Source: Thermoplasmatota archaeon
GTDB taxonomy: Archaea; Thermoplasmatota; Thermoplasmata; RBG-16-68-12; JAJISG01
Length of the DNA: 9,422 nt
Direction of reading: 5' to 3'
NCBI GenBank assembly: GCA_022848835.1
Contig: JAJISG010000178.1
Location: 1 to 9,422 of the forward strand
A program made the position numbers and the translations under genes. Shown here one piece after another: positions 1 through 6,574 of the stretch. Under the pieces are notes generated by a model. It was not told the origin of the DNA. It did not search any database and worked only from the letters and a program-made list of their open reading frames with translations. Numbering within the stretch: position 1 is the first letter of the stretch; each line of letters starts with the position of its first letter.

Positions 1-546
1 TATAGAGAGACGCTCCCTCTCCGATGCCAGGGACGTCTTCTCTTCGGCAAACTGCTTCTCGAGAGCAGCCAGGATTTGGGTCTTGTTGGCGACCTCATTG
101 AGAGACTTTTTCAGGTCATCGTAGAGCTTCGTGAACTCCATCTCCCTGGCCACTACCTTCTCGTTAAGGCTGTCCAGCTCCTTGGCGCCCTCCTTGGAGG
201 CCTCCTCTCTGTCGATCAGCTCTTCCTCGCGAGCGAGGAGCGTTTCGTGTCTATCGTTCACCTGCTTCTCCCGTGCCTCGACCTCGGCTTTTGCCTTCAC
301 GACCCCTTCTTCCTTCTTGCTGACCTCCCTCTCTCGGGCCTCGATGCCCTTCTGAATGGGTTCGAAGGCGGCTTTCTCCTTCTCAAACGCCTCCCGTTCC
401 TTCGCCAGCTCCTCCCTGCTGGTCTCAATGGATTCTCTCTCGGAATGGAGGCTAGTCTCCTTTCCGACTATCTCGGCCTCCTTGGTCTTGAGTTCCGCAA
501 CCTTGTTCTGGATTAGATCCCAGACCTCTCCCTGCTCGTCAGCCAA
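1..546 (-). CDS. Long coiled-coil protein of unknown function (C-terminus beyond window)
   Basis: The first 182 residues are visible; the frame stays open to the window edge. From about residue 12 onward the protein is almost entirely charged helix (Glu/Lys/Arg/Ala, very few Gly/Pro), as expected of an extended cytoplasmic coiled coil. No signal peptide, membrane segment or enzyme motif is visible. A recurring ARE tripeptide begins at residues 70, 91, 105 and 133, spacings of 21, 14 and 28, all multiples of seven, so heptad phase is kept. The start is the TTG at 546-544: an in-frame TAG lies seven codons upstream, and AGGTGG (rc of 551-556) sits four bases before it. The next in-frame ATG is around residue 136. 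The gene follows KaiC-like ATPase A on the same strand after 109 bases. Such proteins are often scaffolds or SMC/Rad50-like arms, but no ATPase head is seen here, so the function is unknown. Confidence 0.8.
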   Translation of the reverse strand, partial: MADEQGEVWDLIQNKVAELKTKEAEIVGKETSLHSERESIETSREELAKEREAFEKEKAAFEPIQKGIEAREREVSKKEEGVVKAKAEVEAREKQVNDRHETLLAREEELIDREEASKEGAKELDSLNEKVVAREMEFTKLYDDLKKSLNEVANKTQILAALEKQFAEEKTSLASERERLSI

Positions 547-586
547 TTGTCCACCTTCTTGAATCTACATACATCTCCTCTCATGC

Positions 587-594
587 AACTTAAG
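587..594 (-). promoter_or_regulatory. Possible TATA box for the coiled-coil gene
   Basis: The minus strand reads ACTTAAGTT here. A start of transcription about 25 bases downstream (near 565) would give a short leader of about 19 bases that just includes the AGGTGG ribosome site. The match to the archaeal TATA consensus is only fair, and read-through from ATPase A is equally possible. Confidence 0.3.
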
Positions 595-655
595 TAGATT
601 TTCATATCAGTCTCAAGTCTGAGAATCTACGAATTGACTCCTACCTAGCCACATA

Positions 656-1369
656 TCACATGCTAGAGGAGGCGAAGATCGGACCTAGAACCATCAGACC
701 GGAATTTCCCACCTCCAGGAGGTGCTTCTCCATGCTGTGCTGACAGGCTCTCATCTTCTCCACCTGCAGGTATCTGACGATCTTTCTCTTGCTCCTGTCA
801 AGACCCAACATGATTATGCCGTCCACCAAGAAGCCCTCATTGCCTAGGAGCTGACTCTCCTCCCCCTGAGAGCGCTCCATCACGATGAGAGAGATGAGGT
901 TCTGATCCCTCAACATCTTGAAAAAGTAGAACATCCTCTTCCGCATATCTCCCGAAGAGGGCATCAGGCTGTACAGGGCGCCCAGGGAATCGAGGGCGAA
1001 GAGGGTGAATCTCTTCCCGTGAATCTTCTTGTAGTGGGAGATCATCTTCTCTATGAAGCCCAGGTAGTCCGTTTGATCGCTATCTTCCATCACCTGGTCT
1101 ATCTCCCTAAGGTCGGTGAAGTCCGAGATCTGCATGTTGAGGGATATGTCCAGTCCCATGTTCTCCATGTTTTTCAGGTGGGAATGAACGGTCTCTTCGA
1201 GGGTGGTATACAGCCCGAACTCTCTTGTTTTCTTCAGGTAGTAGGACATGAGAGAGTAGCAGAAGGTGGACTTCATGGCACCCGGAGGTCCGGTTACGAG
1301 GATGACCTTGGGCGATTCGATGTCGGTTACCAGAACTCTATCAAGGCCAGGAATCGAGTTTCTGAACAT
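656..1369 (-). CDS. KaiC-like RecA-superfamily ATPase A (single domain)
   Basis: This is a 237-residue, single-domain KaiC/RadA-type P-loop ATPase. Walker A is GPPGAMKST at 27-35. The acidic pair after the second strand (TLEET, E58/E59) matches the catalytic Glu pair of KaiC. Walker B ends at D127 (LFALDSLG). The late family motifs FLVDGIIML (180-188) and KMRACQH (205-211) are present. The usual glycine-rich segment before Walker A (GGGIPxG in ATPase B) is missing, replaced by VLVTDIESP. The family hydrolyses ATP and typically acts as an oligomeric switch or regulator; the substrate here is unknown. The ATG is the only reasonable start, because an in-frame TGA lies two codons upstream; no clear ribosome site is seen. 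It is divergent from the zinc-knuckle gene and followed by the coiled-coil gene. ATPase B (3116-3826) is a diverged relative of the same length class. Confidence 0.9.
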   Translation of the reverse strand: MFRNSIPGLDRVLVTDIESPKVILVTGPPGAMKSTFCYSLMSYYLKKTREFGLYTTLEETVHSHLKNMENMGLDISLNMQISDFTDLREIDQVMEDSDQTDYLGFIEKMISHYKKIHGKRFTLFALDSLGALYSLMPSSGDMRKRMFYFFKMLRDQNLISLIVMERSQGEESQLLGNEGFLVDGIIMLGLDRSKRKIVRYLQVEKMRACQHSMEKHLLEVGNSGLMVLGPIFASSSM

Positions 1370-1412
1370 CGATCAACCGCCAATGACTTACAAAATGGGG
1401 TTCCGTGCTGTC

Positions 1413-1420
1413 GATATAAC
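1413..1420 (-). promoter_or_regulatory. Possible TATA box for KaiC-like ATPase A
   Basis: The minus strand reads GTTATATC. Its centre is about 47 bases from the ATG at 1369, giving an expected leader of about 22 bases. The intergenic stretch 1370-1675 (306 bases) holds this element, the inverted repeat at 1581-1599 and the TATA box at 1622-1629; I see no gene or RNA in it. Confidence 0.35.
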
Positions 1421-1580
1421 GATGTCGTCTTCATTATCCATTCTGAGTATAGCCAGTACTCGACATTACCAGTAGCCACATAGTCCGACAGGAGTAGAAC
1501 ACCGAAGGACTGCGCAAGACCGGCGACGAAGGATCCTCAGCCTTCGAGCCAGAGTCCCGGTTTCAGGTTGTTCCGTCACT

Positions 1581-1599
1581 TGATAAGCAGACCTTATCA
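1581..1599. promoter_or_regulatory. Inverted repeat TGATAAG-N5-CTTATCA, possible operator
   Basis: Seven-base perfect arms are separated by five bases (CAGAC). The repeat ends 22 bases before the TATA box of the zinc-knuckle gene, where an archaeal activator or regulator could bind. It could equally be a chance palindrome; no second copy was noticed in the window. Confidence 0.35.
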
Positions 1600-1621
1600 T
1601 CCATCGAAATCTTGTGAACAG

Positions 1622-1629
1622 ATATTTAA
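1622..1629 (+). promoter_or_regulatory. TATA box of the zinc-knuckle/helical-repeat gene
   Basis: ATATTTAA followed by G is a good archaeal TATA element. Transcription about 25 bases downstream (near 1651) would leave a leader of about 25 bases containing the GAGGTGA ribosome site. Confidence 0.6.
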
Positions 1630-1662
1630 GCGGAAAGCTGCTTAGAACAGTACGACACCCCT

Positions 1663-1669
1663 GAGGTGA
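1663..1669 (+). promoter_or_regulatory. Ribosome binding site GAGGTGA fixing a TTG start
   Basis: GAGGTGA closely complements the 16S rRNA 3' end and lies six bases before the TTG at 1676. No in-frame ATG precedes the first CxxC pair, so this site decides the start. Confidence 0.7.
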
Positions 1670-1675
1670 CTCTCA

Positions 1676-3115
1676 TTGGTCAGTGGCCATGCAAAGAAGT
1701 GCCCGGCGTGCAAGGGCGACTTAGATACAGATTCTGACGTGTGTCCCAGGTGCGGAACGGATACATTTCTGTTACAATCTGAGAACGAGGAGAAAGGAGC
1801 CGAAGCGATTAGCCGTTCTAAGTCTCTGGATGACATCCTCGCGTCCATCATGGACGAGCCGAGCGTCAGATCCCCTGGTAAGAAGAAAAAGAGGAAGGAA
1901 TTGTCTCTGGACGATCTCGATCTGGATCTGCCTTCTGAACCGCCAAAGCATCCCAAGCTAGAACTCGACATCCTAGAGGAAGAGGTGTTGGATAAAGGGG
2001 AGCAGAAGAGTGTCACCTTCGAGTGTCAGGGGTGTGGCGCTGAGGTATATGAATCAGCCTCACAGTGCCCCTCCTGCGGGGCCTTCTTCACAGAGGGGGA
2101 GTCATTCACCTGCCCCGTCTGCGGGTCAAGCGTGCCTGTCGACTCATCTCAGTGTCCAGCGTGTGGTGTCCACTTCGAGGACGACGAGTCTTCATCGGAG
2201 GGGGCAATCCGATCTAGGGCTGCGGAACCGAGTCATTCAGCGATCAGATCGATGGTTGAAGGAGGCGGCGCGGATGAGGCAGGGCCAGTCGTCAGGGGTG
2301 TCATGGACAGGTACTCGAGCCAGAGAGATGAGAACCCGTTGTTGGTGGGTGATGTCAGTAATCTCCAAACCTCCCTTCAGGAGCAGGTTGAATCCATAAA
2401 GTCCCTGGTGTCACTGGCGAACAGGTTGCACGTCCCGGTAGACAACACCCAAAAGGCGATAGCGGCGGCTACGAAGAAGGCGAGGGCTCGAGACCTCTCC
2501 TCCGCCGTTAAGCTCGCCTGGAGCGCTCGGCTTTCACTAGAACAGTCACTGGCTCTGCAGACCGCCCAGAGGCTGGAGATACTCGGGCGCGACCTACAGT
2601 CTCGGAGGGCCAGAGGAAATGCCTTCCCGGTGGCTGAGGCGCTGGTAAATGACGCCATGAAGGAGGTTGTGGAGGGTCAAGTCGACGCATCCTTTGAGAA
2701 GTTGCAGCTCGCGAAGCAGGATATATCGTCCAGGTCCAGCGGTCAGAGCGAGGCACACTCCGCGATCCAGGCAGCGGAGCAGTTCATCAACGAACTGGCG
2801 GAGCTGAGGGTGGCGGTTGACGGCTTTCGTGAGATCCTCACACAAGGGAAAGAGGCCTTAGAAATGGGCGACTGGGAGACGGCATCGCAACTTGCGCTAA
2901 GCGCGCAGCACAGGGCCACCGAGAGCCTGCGAAAGGGGATAAATGACGAGATGAAGAGAGGCAGGCAGATTGTGATGGAACTCAAGATGAAAGGTCGTGA
3001 CGTGAGTGAACCTATCGACATTCTGAAGCAAGCTAGCGCCTGGGCCAAGGAGGAAGGCTACGCCGAGGCCATGAGGTCCCTCAAACTATTCAGGAAGCAG
3101 GTGCAGTCCTACTAG
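1676..3115 (+). CDS. Three-zinc-knuckle protein with four helical repeats, function unknown
   Basis: The 479-residue protein has three CxxC-x10-CxxC zinc ribbons with identical spacing: C9/C12/C23/C26, C117/C120/C131/C134 and C146/C149/C160/C163. Between the first and second lies an acidic, Leu-rich, probably disordered stretch (about 45-110) with a Lys/Arg patch at 69-74. A second low-complexity linker spans about 165-220. Residues about 228-479 are all helical and contain four related units centred on A-rich helices at about 272-290, 334-351, 398-416 and 460-477, spacing about 62 residues. No enzyme motif or membrane segment is visible. The architecture suggests a cytoplasmic scaffold or protein-binding factor; this is inference. 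Start is TTG, supported by GAGGTGA upstream. It is divergent from ATPase A and abuts ATPase B stop-to-stop, so it sits between the two ATPases but has its own promoter. Confidence 0.88.
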   Translation: MVSGHAKKCPACKGDLDTDSDVCPRCGTDTFLLQSENEEKGAEAISRSKSLDDILASIMDEPSVRSPGKKKKRKELSLDDLDLDLPSEPPKHPKLELDILEEEVLDKGEQKSVTFECQGCGAEVYESASQCPSCGAFFTEGESFTCPVCGSSVPVDSSQCPACGVHFEDDESSSEGAIRSRAAEPSHSAIRSMVEGGGADEAGPVVRGVMDRYSSQRDENPLLVGDVSNLQTSLQEQVESIKSLVSLANRLHVPVDNTQKAIAAATKKARARDLSSAVKLAWSARLSLEQSLALQTAQRLEILGRDLQSRRARGNAFPVAEALVNDAMKEVVEGQVDASFEKLQLAKQDISSRSSGQSEAHSAIQAAEQFINELAELRVAVDGFREILTQGKEALEMGDWETASQLALSAQHRATESLRKGINDEMKRGRQIVMELKMKGRDVSEPIDILKQASAWAKEEGYAEAMRSLKLFRKQVQSY

Positions 3116-3826
3116 CTACGCCTTCTCGAGCCTAGTTACTGCAAAGCGCCCTTTGGCGATATCGAGGACGAAATCGGCTCTTTCGTGCTTCACCTTCCTC
3201 ATTTTGACACAACGCAACCTGAGCTGTACGTTCGAATCGCCAGCTTCAAACTGCTTCAATAGGATGATGCCATCTGCCAAGAAGTCCACCCCGTGCTCCG
3301 CGAGTCTTGACGTTCCGAAGGGAATCTCCGATATGATGAGGGCAGTCACACCGGCATCCTTGAGGAAGCCGAAGAGGTTGAAGAGGTGTCTCCTCGGATC
3401 TGGGGGAGGTTTTGAAGCGTAGAGGGATTCCAGGGAATCCATCACGATCAGGGAGTAAGAGGCGACTCTTAAGGCCTCCCGGATGACTCCCTCGAAAATT
3501 GTCAGCCAGTCGTTGTCCGTCTCCGCCTCTGCGAGCTCCAGTCTGAGCCTGCCCATATCCAGCAGGTAGAGCTCGGATTCGTGGAAGTTCTCCATGCCCA
3601 TGTTCTGCATGGCGGACTTGAGGTCCTCCGCGTTCTCCTCCAGGGTCACATAGAGTCCCTTCCGACCGTTGTGGGAGTTGTGATACAGGATGCTGAAGGC
3701 AAGAGATGTCTTCATCGTCCCGGGGTTCCCACAGAGGAGGACCACGTTGCCCTCGGGTATGCCTCCGCCCAGGGCCTCATCTAAGCCGTCCACATAAGTC
3801 GGTATCATTTTGATATTATCACGCAA
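3116..3826 (-). CDS. KaiC-like RecA-superfamily ATPase B (single domain)
   Basis: This 236-residue KaiC-type ATPase has the canonical opening GLDEALGGGIPEGNV (14-28) and Walker A GNPGTMKT (33-40). The catalytic Glu pair is TLEE (E63/E64). Walker B LIVMD ends at D130, DFLADGIILL is at 181-190 and KMRKVKH at 208-214. All core ATPase residues are present, so it should bind and hydrolyse ATP; the partner is unknown. The start is TTG at 3826-3824 with GAGG eight bases upstream on the minus strand. An ATG at codon 7 has no ribosome site and would still leave the domain intact. It lies 53 bases after the DnaA-DUF835 gene, with no convincing promoter placed for it in the gap, so co-transcription is likely. 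It resembles ATPase A in length and motif order but keeps the Gly-rich loop that A has lost. Confidence 0.92.
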   Translation of the reverse strand: MRDNIKMIPTYVDGLDEALGGGIPEGNVVLLCGNPGTMKTSLAFSILYHNSHNGRKGLYVTLEENAEDLKSAMQNMGMENFHESELYLLDMGRLRLELAEAETDNDWLTIFEGVIREALRVASYSLIVMDSLESLYASKPPPDPRRHLFNLFGFLKDAGVTALIISEIPFGTSRLAEHGVDFLADGIILLKQFEAGDSNVQLRLRCVKMRKVKHERADFVLDIAKGRFAVTRLEKA

Positions 3827-3879
3827 TGGTCACGCCTCGATATCAGCCTCTTCATCCTGTTACACCGCATGAAGGAAAG

Positions 3880-5784
3880 TCACGATGAGAATACCTCCAT
3901 CTCCCGCTCCAAAATCTTGAGCTCCCGCTGTTCCAGTGTTGCCGGATCTATAGCCAGCAGGAAGATGAACTCGCTTTCGGAAACGTCGTCCACGACATGA
4001 CGGATGAACTTCAGGACAGGCTCAAAGCCGTGGCTACTCCTCAGATAGTCGAGTCCATCGAGCATGATGATTCCGCGGTCCCGATCGATGATGAAACTCT
4101 CGACGATGTGAACGAGCATCTCGAGGACAGGCTCCACTGTTCTCTCTGAGGACTCTGACCTATGCGTCAGCCAGAGAATCTCTGCACCTCCCATCTCGAA
4201 ACTCTGCTTGATCCTTGAGGGATTGGTCCTCGTGATTAGCATGCCCCTTACGCTCCTCGCCCTATCGGAAAAGAGTCGATAGGCCAAGTCCAACTTCCCC
4301 CCCTCGATCAGGTAGCTGTGGGCGGGAAGCAGATCTAGACCCGGCGCTTCGGCATCCTGCTCGCTAGGACTAGACTTGGCCAGACCGAGTACGTCCAGGG
4401 TTCCTCTAAGGTCTACCGCCTTGTTGTGAGCGGCAGCATGCGCCAGGACTTTATTAAAGGCGCCTTCGAGCTCTCGAAAGTCAGAGTCGAACGCTTCGGC
4501 AATGTGCCGAAGTGCATCCTCTGGGCAGGAGGCCTTCCTAGCCTTCAGGATCTTCCTGAGGTGGGCCAACCGTATGTCCATGTCAGGAGCCTGCAATTCT
4601 ACTACCAGTCCCGATTCAAACCTAGATACCAGCCGAGAGTTGAGCTGCTGCATCTCTGAGGGGCGGCGATCGGCAGCAAGAATGAGGCGTTTTCCCCGCG
4701 CATCGAAGTCCTCGAAGATGTCGAAGAGCTCTTCCTCTACTCTCATCCTTCCGTCACTGTCTTGAACATCATCCAGAACAATCACATCTAGCTCACGAAA
4801 GCCTCGACGAAATTGGGTGAGCTGGTCCTCCCTTTCGGCCTCCTCCAGCTCCCACTTGAACTGGCCAACGGTCAGATACCTGAGTCTCACTCCGGACTGC
4901 CTCTTCAGAATACCGTTTCCCAGAGCGTGAAGTAGGTGGGTCTTGCCCAGCCCTGGCTTTCCTACGAGGAACAGTGGGTTGTAGGAATCCTCAGTAGCCT
5001 CCATGACGGCTGTACAGGCGGAGTAGGCGAATTGGTTTGGGCTCCCGACCAGGAAATTCTCGAAGGTGTATATGGCTAGAAGTCCCGTTTCGGGATCCGG
5101 GGCCTTGCGACCTCCCTTCCTCGCTCCTTTGCCGCTCGCCGCGGGTGCTTTCTTTCTCTTCTTGACAGCTCTGCCCGACCCCCTCTCCTCTGCCTTCTTC
5201 GGTTTCTCAGCCTTGGCCCGGGGCTTCCTCGCCCGACGTACCCCTGTCTTTACCCTGCCTTCATGCGCAACATTAGGAGCGGCCTCTCCGTCTGGCTCTG
5301 TCTCGTCTTCCTCCTGTTCATCAAAGACGCCAATGACCTTGGAGAGGCTCTGGCCAATGTCAGCGTCGAGGGACTTCCCCCTCCCCCTCTTCCACTCCTC
5401 GAGCTTCTTCCCCAAGAGCTTCAGCCCTTTGATGGGCTCCCTTCGATCCACCTGAAGGGTCGCTAGGAGTGGCTCAATCTCCACATCCGTATGAACGCTA
5501 ATCATGCAATCCCGACTTCTGGCGAGGTCTCTGAAACGGGGAACAGCGTCCTTGCCGATCAAAGTCCCTCTTGGACCGAAGAAAAGCACTACTACCCGTC
5601 TTCCCCCGCCAAGTATCACGTAGCCGATGTTGGGATCCCCCTCGGCCACGACCTTCAGGTATCCATGGAACCCCCTCTTCTTCAAGAGAGCTATGACCTG
5701 CTTCAGGGATTTCGGGCCACCCTTGAACTCCTTGATGACCCTCCCTTCGGGAAACTTCACCGACTTTAGCACGATTGCCCTCAC
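3880..5784 (-). CDS. DnaA-type AAA+ ATPase fused to C-terminal DUF835
   Basis: The 634-residue protein has four parts. (1) Residues 1-115 form a small alpha/beta domain of the kind found in archaeal signalling proteins, perhaps DUF2226-like (tentative). (2) Residues about 155-232 are first acidic, then very Lys/Arg/Ala/Gly-rich, probably a disordered DNA/RNA-binding linker. (3) Residues 239-465 match the DnaA AAA+ core: YTFENFLVGSPNQFAY at 239-254, Walker A GKPGLGKTH (275-283), a helical insertion before Walker B like the DnaA initiator-specific motif, Walker B VIVLDDVQ (334-341), sensor I ADRRP (371-375), SRFE with arginine finger R388, and sensor II RELEGAF with R437. (4) Residues 490-634 are DUF835: YLIEGG, ITRTNP, ILWLT, IIMLDGLDYL and a terminal LEREME. 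DnaA domain IV (DnaA-box binding) is absent. The GTG start follows an in-frame TGA directly and sits about 25 bases from a TATA box, implying a leaderless mRNA. The domain assignment is firm; the role is unknown. It could be a regulator or loader rather than a replication initiator. Confidence 0.92.
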   Translation of the reverse strand: MRAIVLKSVKFPEGRVIKEFKGGPKSLKQVIALLKKRGFHGYLKVVAEGDPNIGYVILGGGRRVVVLFFGPRGTLIGKDAVPRFRDLARSRDCMISVHTDVEIEPLLATLQVDRREPIKGLKLLGKKLEEWKRGRGKSLDADIGQSLSKVIGVFDEQEEDETEPDGEAAPNVAHEGRVKTGVRRARKPRAKAEKPKKAEERGSGRAVKKRKKAPAASGKGARKGGRKAPDPETGLLAIYTFENFLVGSPNQFAYSACTAVMEATEDSYNPLFLVGKPGLGKTHLLHALGNGILKRQSGVRLRYLTVGQFKWELEEAEREDQLTQFRRGFRELDVIVLDDVQDSDGRMRVEEELFDIFEDFDARGKRLILAADRRPSEMQQLNSRLVSRFESGLVVELQAPDMDIRLAHLRKILKARKASCPEDALRHIAEAFDSDFRELEGAFNKVLAHAAAHNKAVDLRGTLDVLGLAKSSPSEQDAEAPGLDLLPAHSYLIEGGKLDLAYRLFSDRARSVRGMLITRTNPSRIKQSFEMGGAEILWLTHRSESSERTVEPVLEMLVHIVESFIIDRDRGIIMLDGLDYLRSSHGFEPVLKFIRHVVDDVSESEFIFLLAIDPATLEQRELKILEREMEVFSS

Positions 5785-5805
5785 TCAGAACGAGCTGTGG
5801 GGATT

Positions 5806-5815
5806 CATATATAGG
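5806..5815 (-). promoter_or_regulatory. TATA box of the DnaA-DUF835 gene (leaderless transcript)
   Basis: The minus strand reads CCTATATATG, a strong archaeal TATA box. Its centre is about 26 bases from the GTG at 5784, so transcription should begin at or next to the start codon. No ribosome binding site precedes that codon, which fits a leaderless message. Confidence 0.65.
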
Positions 5816-5850
5816 TTAATGCACCAGTTCCACACGTGATAATGCGAGAG

Positions 5851-6570
5851 TCAACCAGGGCTTCTGAACGACTCCGAAGCAGGCGCAGTTCGGAACCTAG
5901 GCCATAGCAAGGCTAGCGCCGTAGACAAGACAACCCAGAAAACCGCCCATTCAAGAACTGTGAGGTAGTAGAAGGTCTCTATCAGTCCCGAGGGGATAAC
6001 TCCTGAAATCCGTTCTATCCTTGGTCTCAGCAGGAACGGCAGGGTCCACAGGGTGGCCACCACAAGCAGACTGCCGCCAAGGAGGAATTTTCTCGCCGTT
6101 GCAGACTTAGTCCTTGGTGTGAGGATATAGTACAGCCCAAAGCCGGCGAGAACCCCCCCTAGGGCAGAGATCATCGTGCCGACATACCAGAACTCCCTTT
6201 CCTCAACGCTGAGGTTTGTCTCGACTCCGGGAGGATTGGTGGGTACGTTGAGAATAGGCAGGAGACTGAAGATGAGGTACGCCAGGAGACCGAGAACGAG
6301 GGCCTTCCAGACGACACTACGCCATGGAAGCAGGCTCTCCGCCAAGGGGAAAACCAGAGCTAATGGAATGCCTATGAGAACGCCGATTAACACAGCCCCC
6401 CCAAAGGCGGTCGCCCTTCTCAGTTCCAGAGATACGGGGTTCTCCTCACCCTCGAAAGCTTCCGCCTCATCTATTAGGGGCCCCATCACCAGCAGGATAT
6501 AGGCTCCAAGGACGACTCCAGCGACCAAGCCTGCGGCTAGGCCAACTTTCAGCGCCCTCAAGATGGTCAT
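5851..6570 (-). CDS. cbtA: Cobalt transporter subunit CbtA
   Basis: This 239-residue integral membrane protein has about six predicted membrane helices (roughly 8-30, 54-76, 86-106, 128-150, 161-181, 201-223). The family signature region after the third helix, LLPILNVPTNPPGVE at 103-117 followed by an acidic segment and an aromatic-rich helix, matches the PxNPPxV motif of CbtA. CbtA with CbtB is a predicted cobalt uptake system in the cytoplasmic membrane, usually linked to cobalamin synthesis (family knowledge from comparative genomics). Its ATG lies four bases after the cbtB stop with only a weak ribosome site, so translational coupling is likely. The acidic loop at 34-44 (DEAEAFEGEEN) could face metal ions. 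It ends 66 bases before the DnaA-DUF835 gene, which has its own promoter. Confidence 0.85.
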   Translation of the reverse strand: MTILRALKVGLAAGLVAGVVLGAYILLVMGPLIDEAEAFEGEENPVSLELRRATAFGGAVLIGVLIGIPLALVFPLAESLLPWRSVVWKALVLGLLAYLIFSLLPILNVPTNPPGVETNLSVEEREFWYVGTMISALGGVLAGFGLYYILTPRTKSATARKFLLGGSLLVVATLWTLPFLLRPRIERISGVIPSGLIETFYYLTVLEWAVFWVVLSTALALLWPRFRTAPASESFRSPG

Positions 6571-6574
6571 GCGT

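Noticed and set aside
76..562. Plus-strand open frames (Leu-rich and Ser-rich products) opposite the coiled-coil gene
   Set aside because: They are antisense images of a Glu/Lys-rich coiled coil (GAG/AAG read as CTC/CTT). No ribosome site supports them and the minus frame is far more protein-like.
539..574. Eleven-codon ATG mini-ORF whose TGA overlaps the TTG start of the coiled-coil gene, a possible leader peptide
   Set aside because: The GAGGAG lies with no spacing before its ATG, so it is a poor ribosome site, and the likely transcript start may fall downstream of it.
611..624. Small hairpin TCTCA-AGTC-TGAGA between ATPase A and the coiled-coil gene, possible terminator
   Set aside because: The stem is only five bases, no T-run follows on the minus strand, and archaeal terminators rarely use hairpins.
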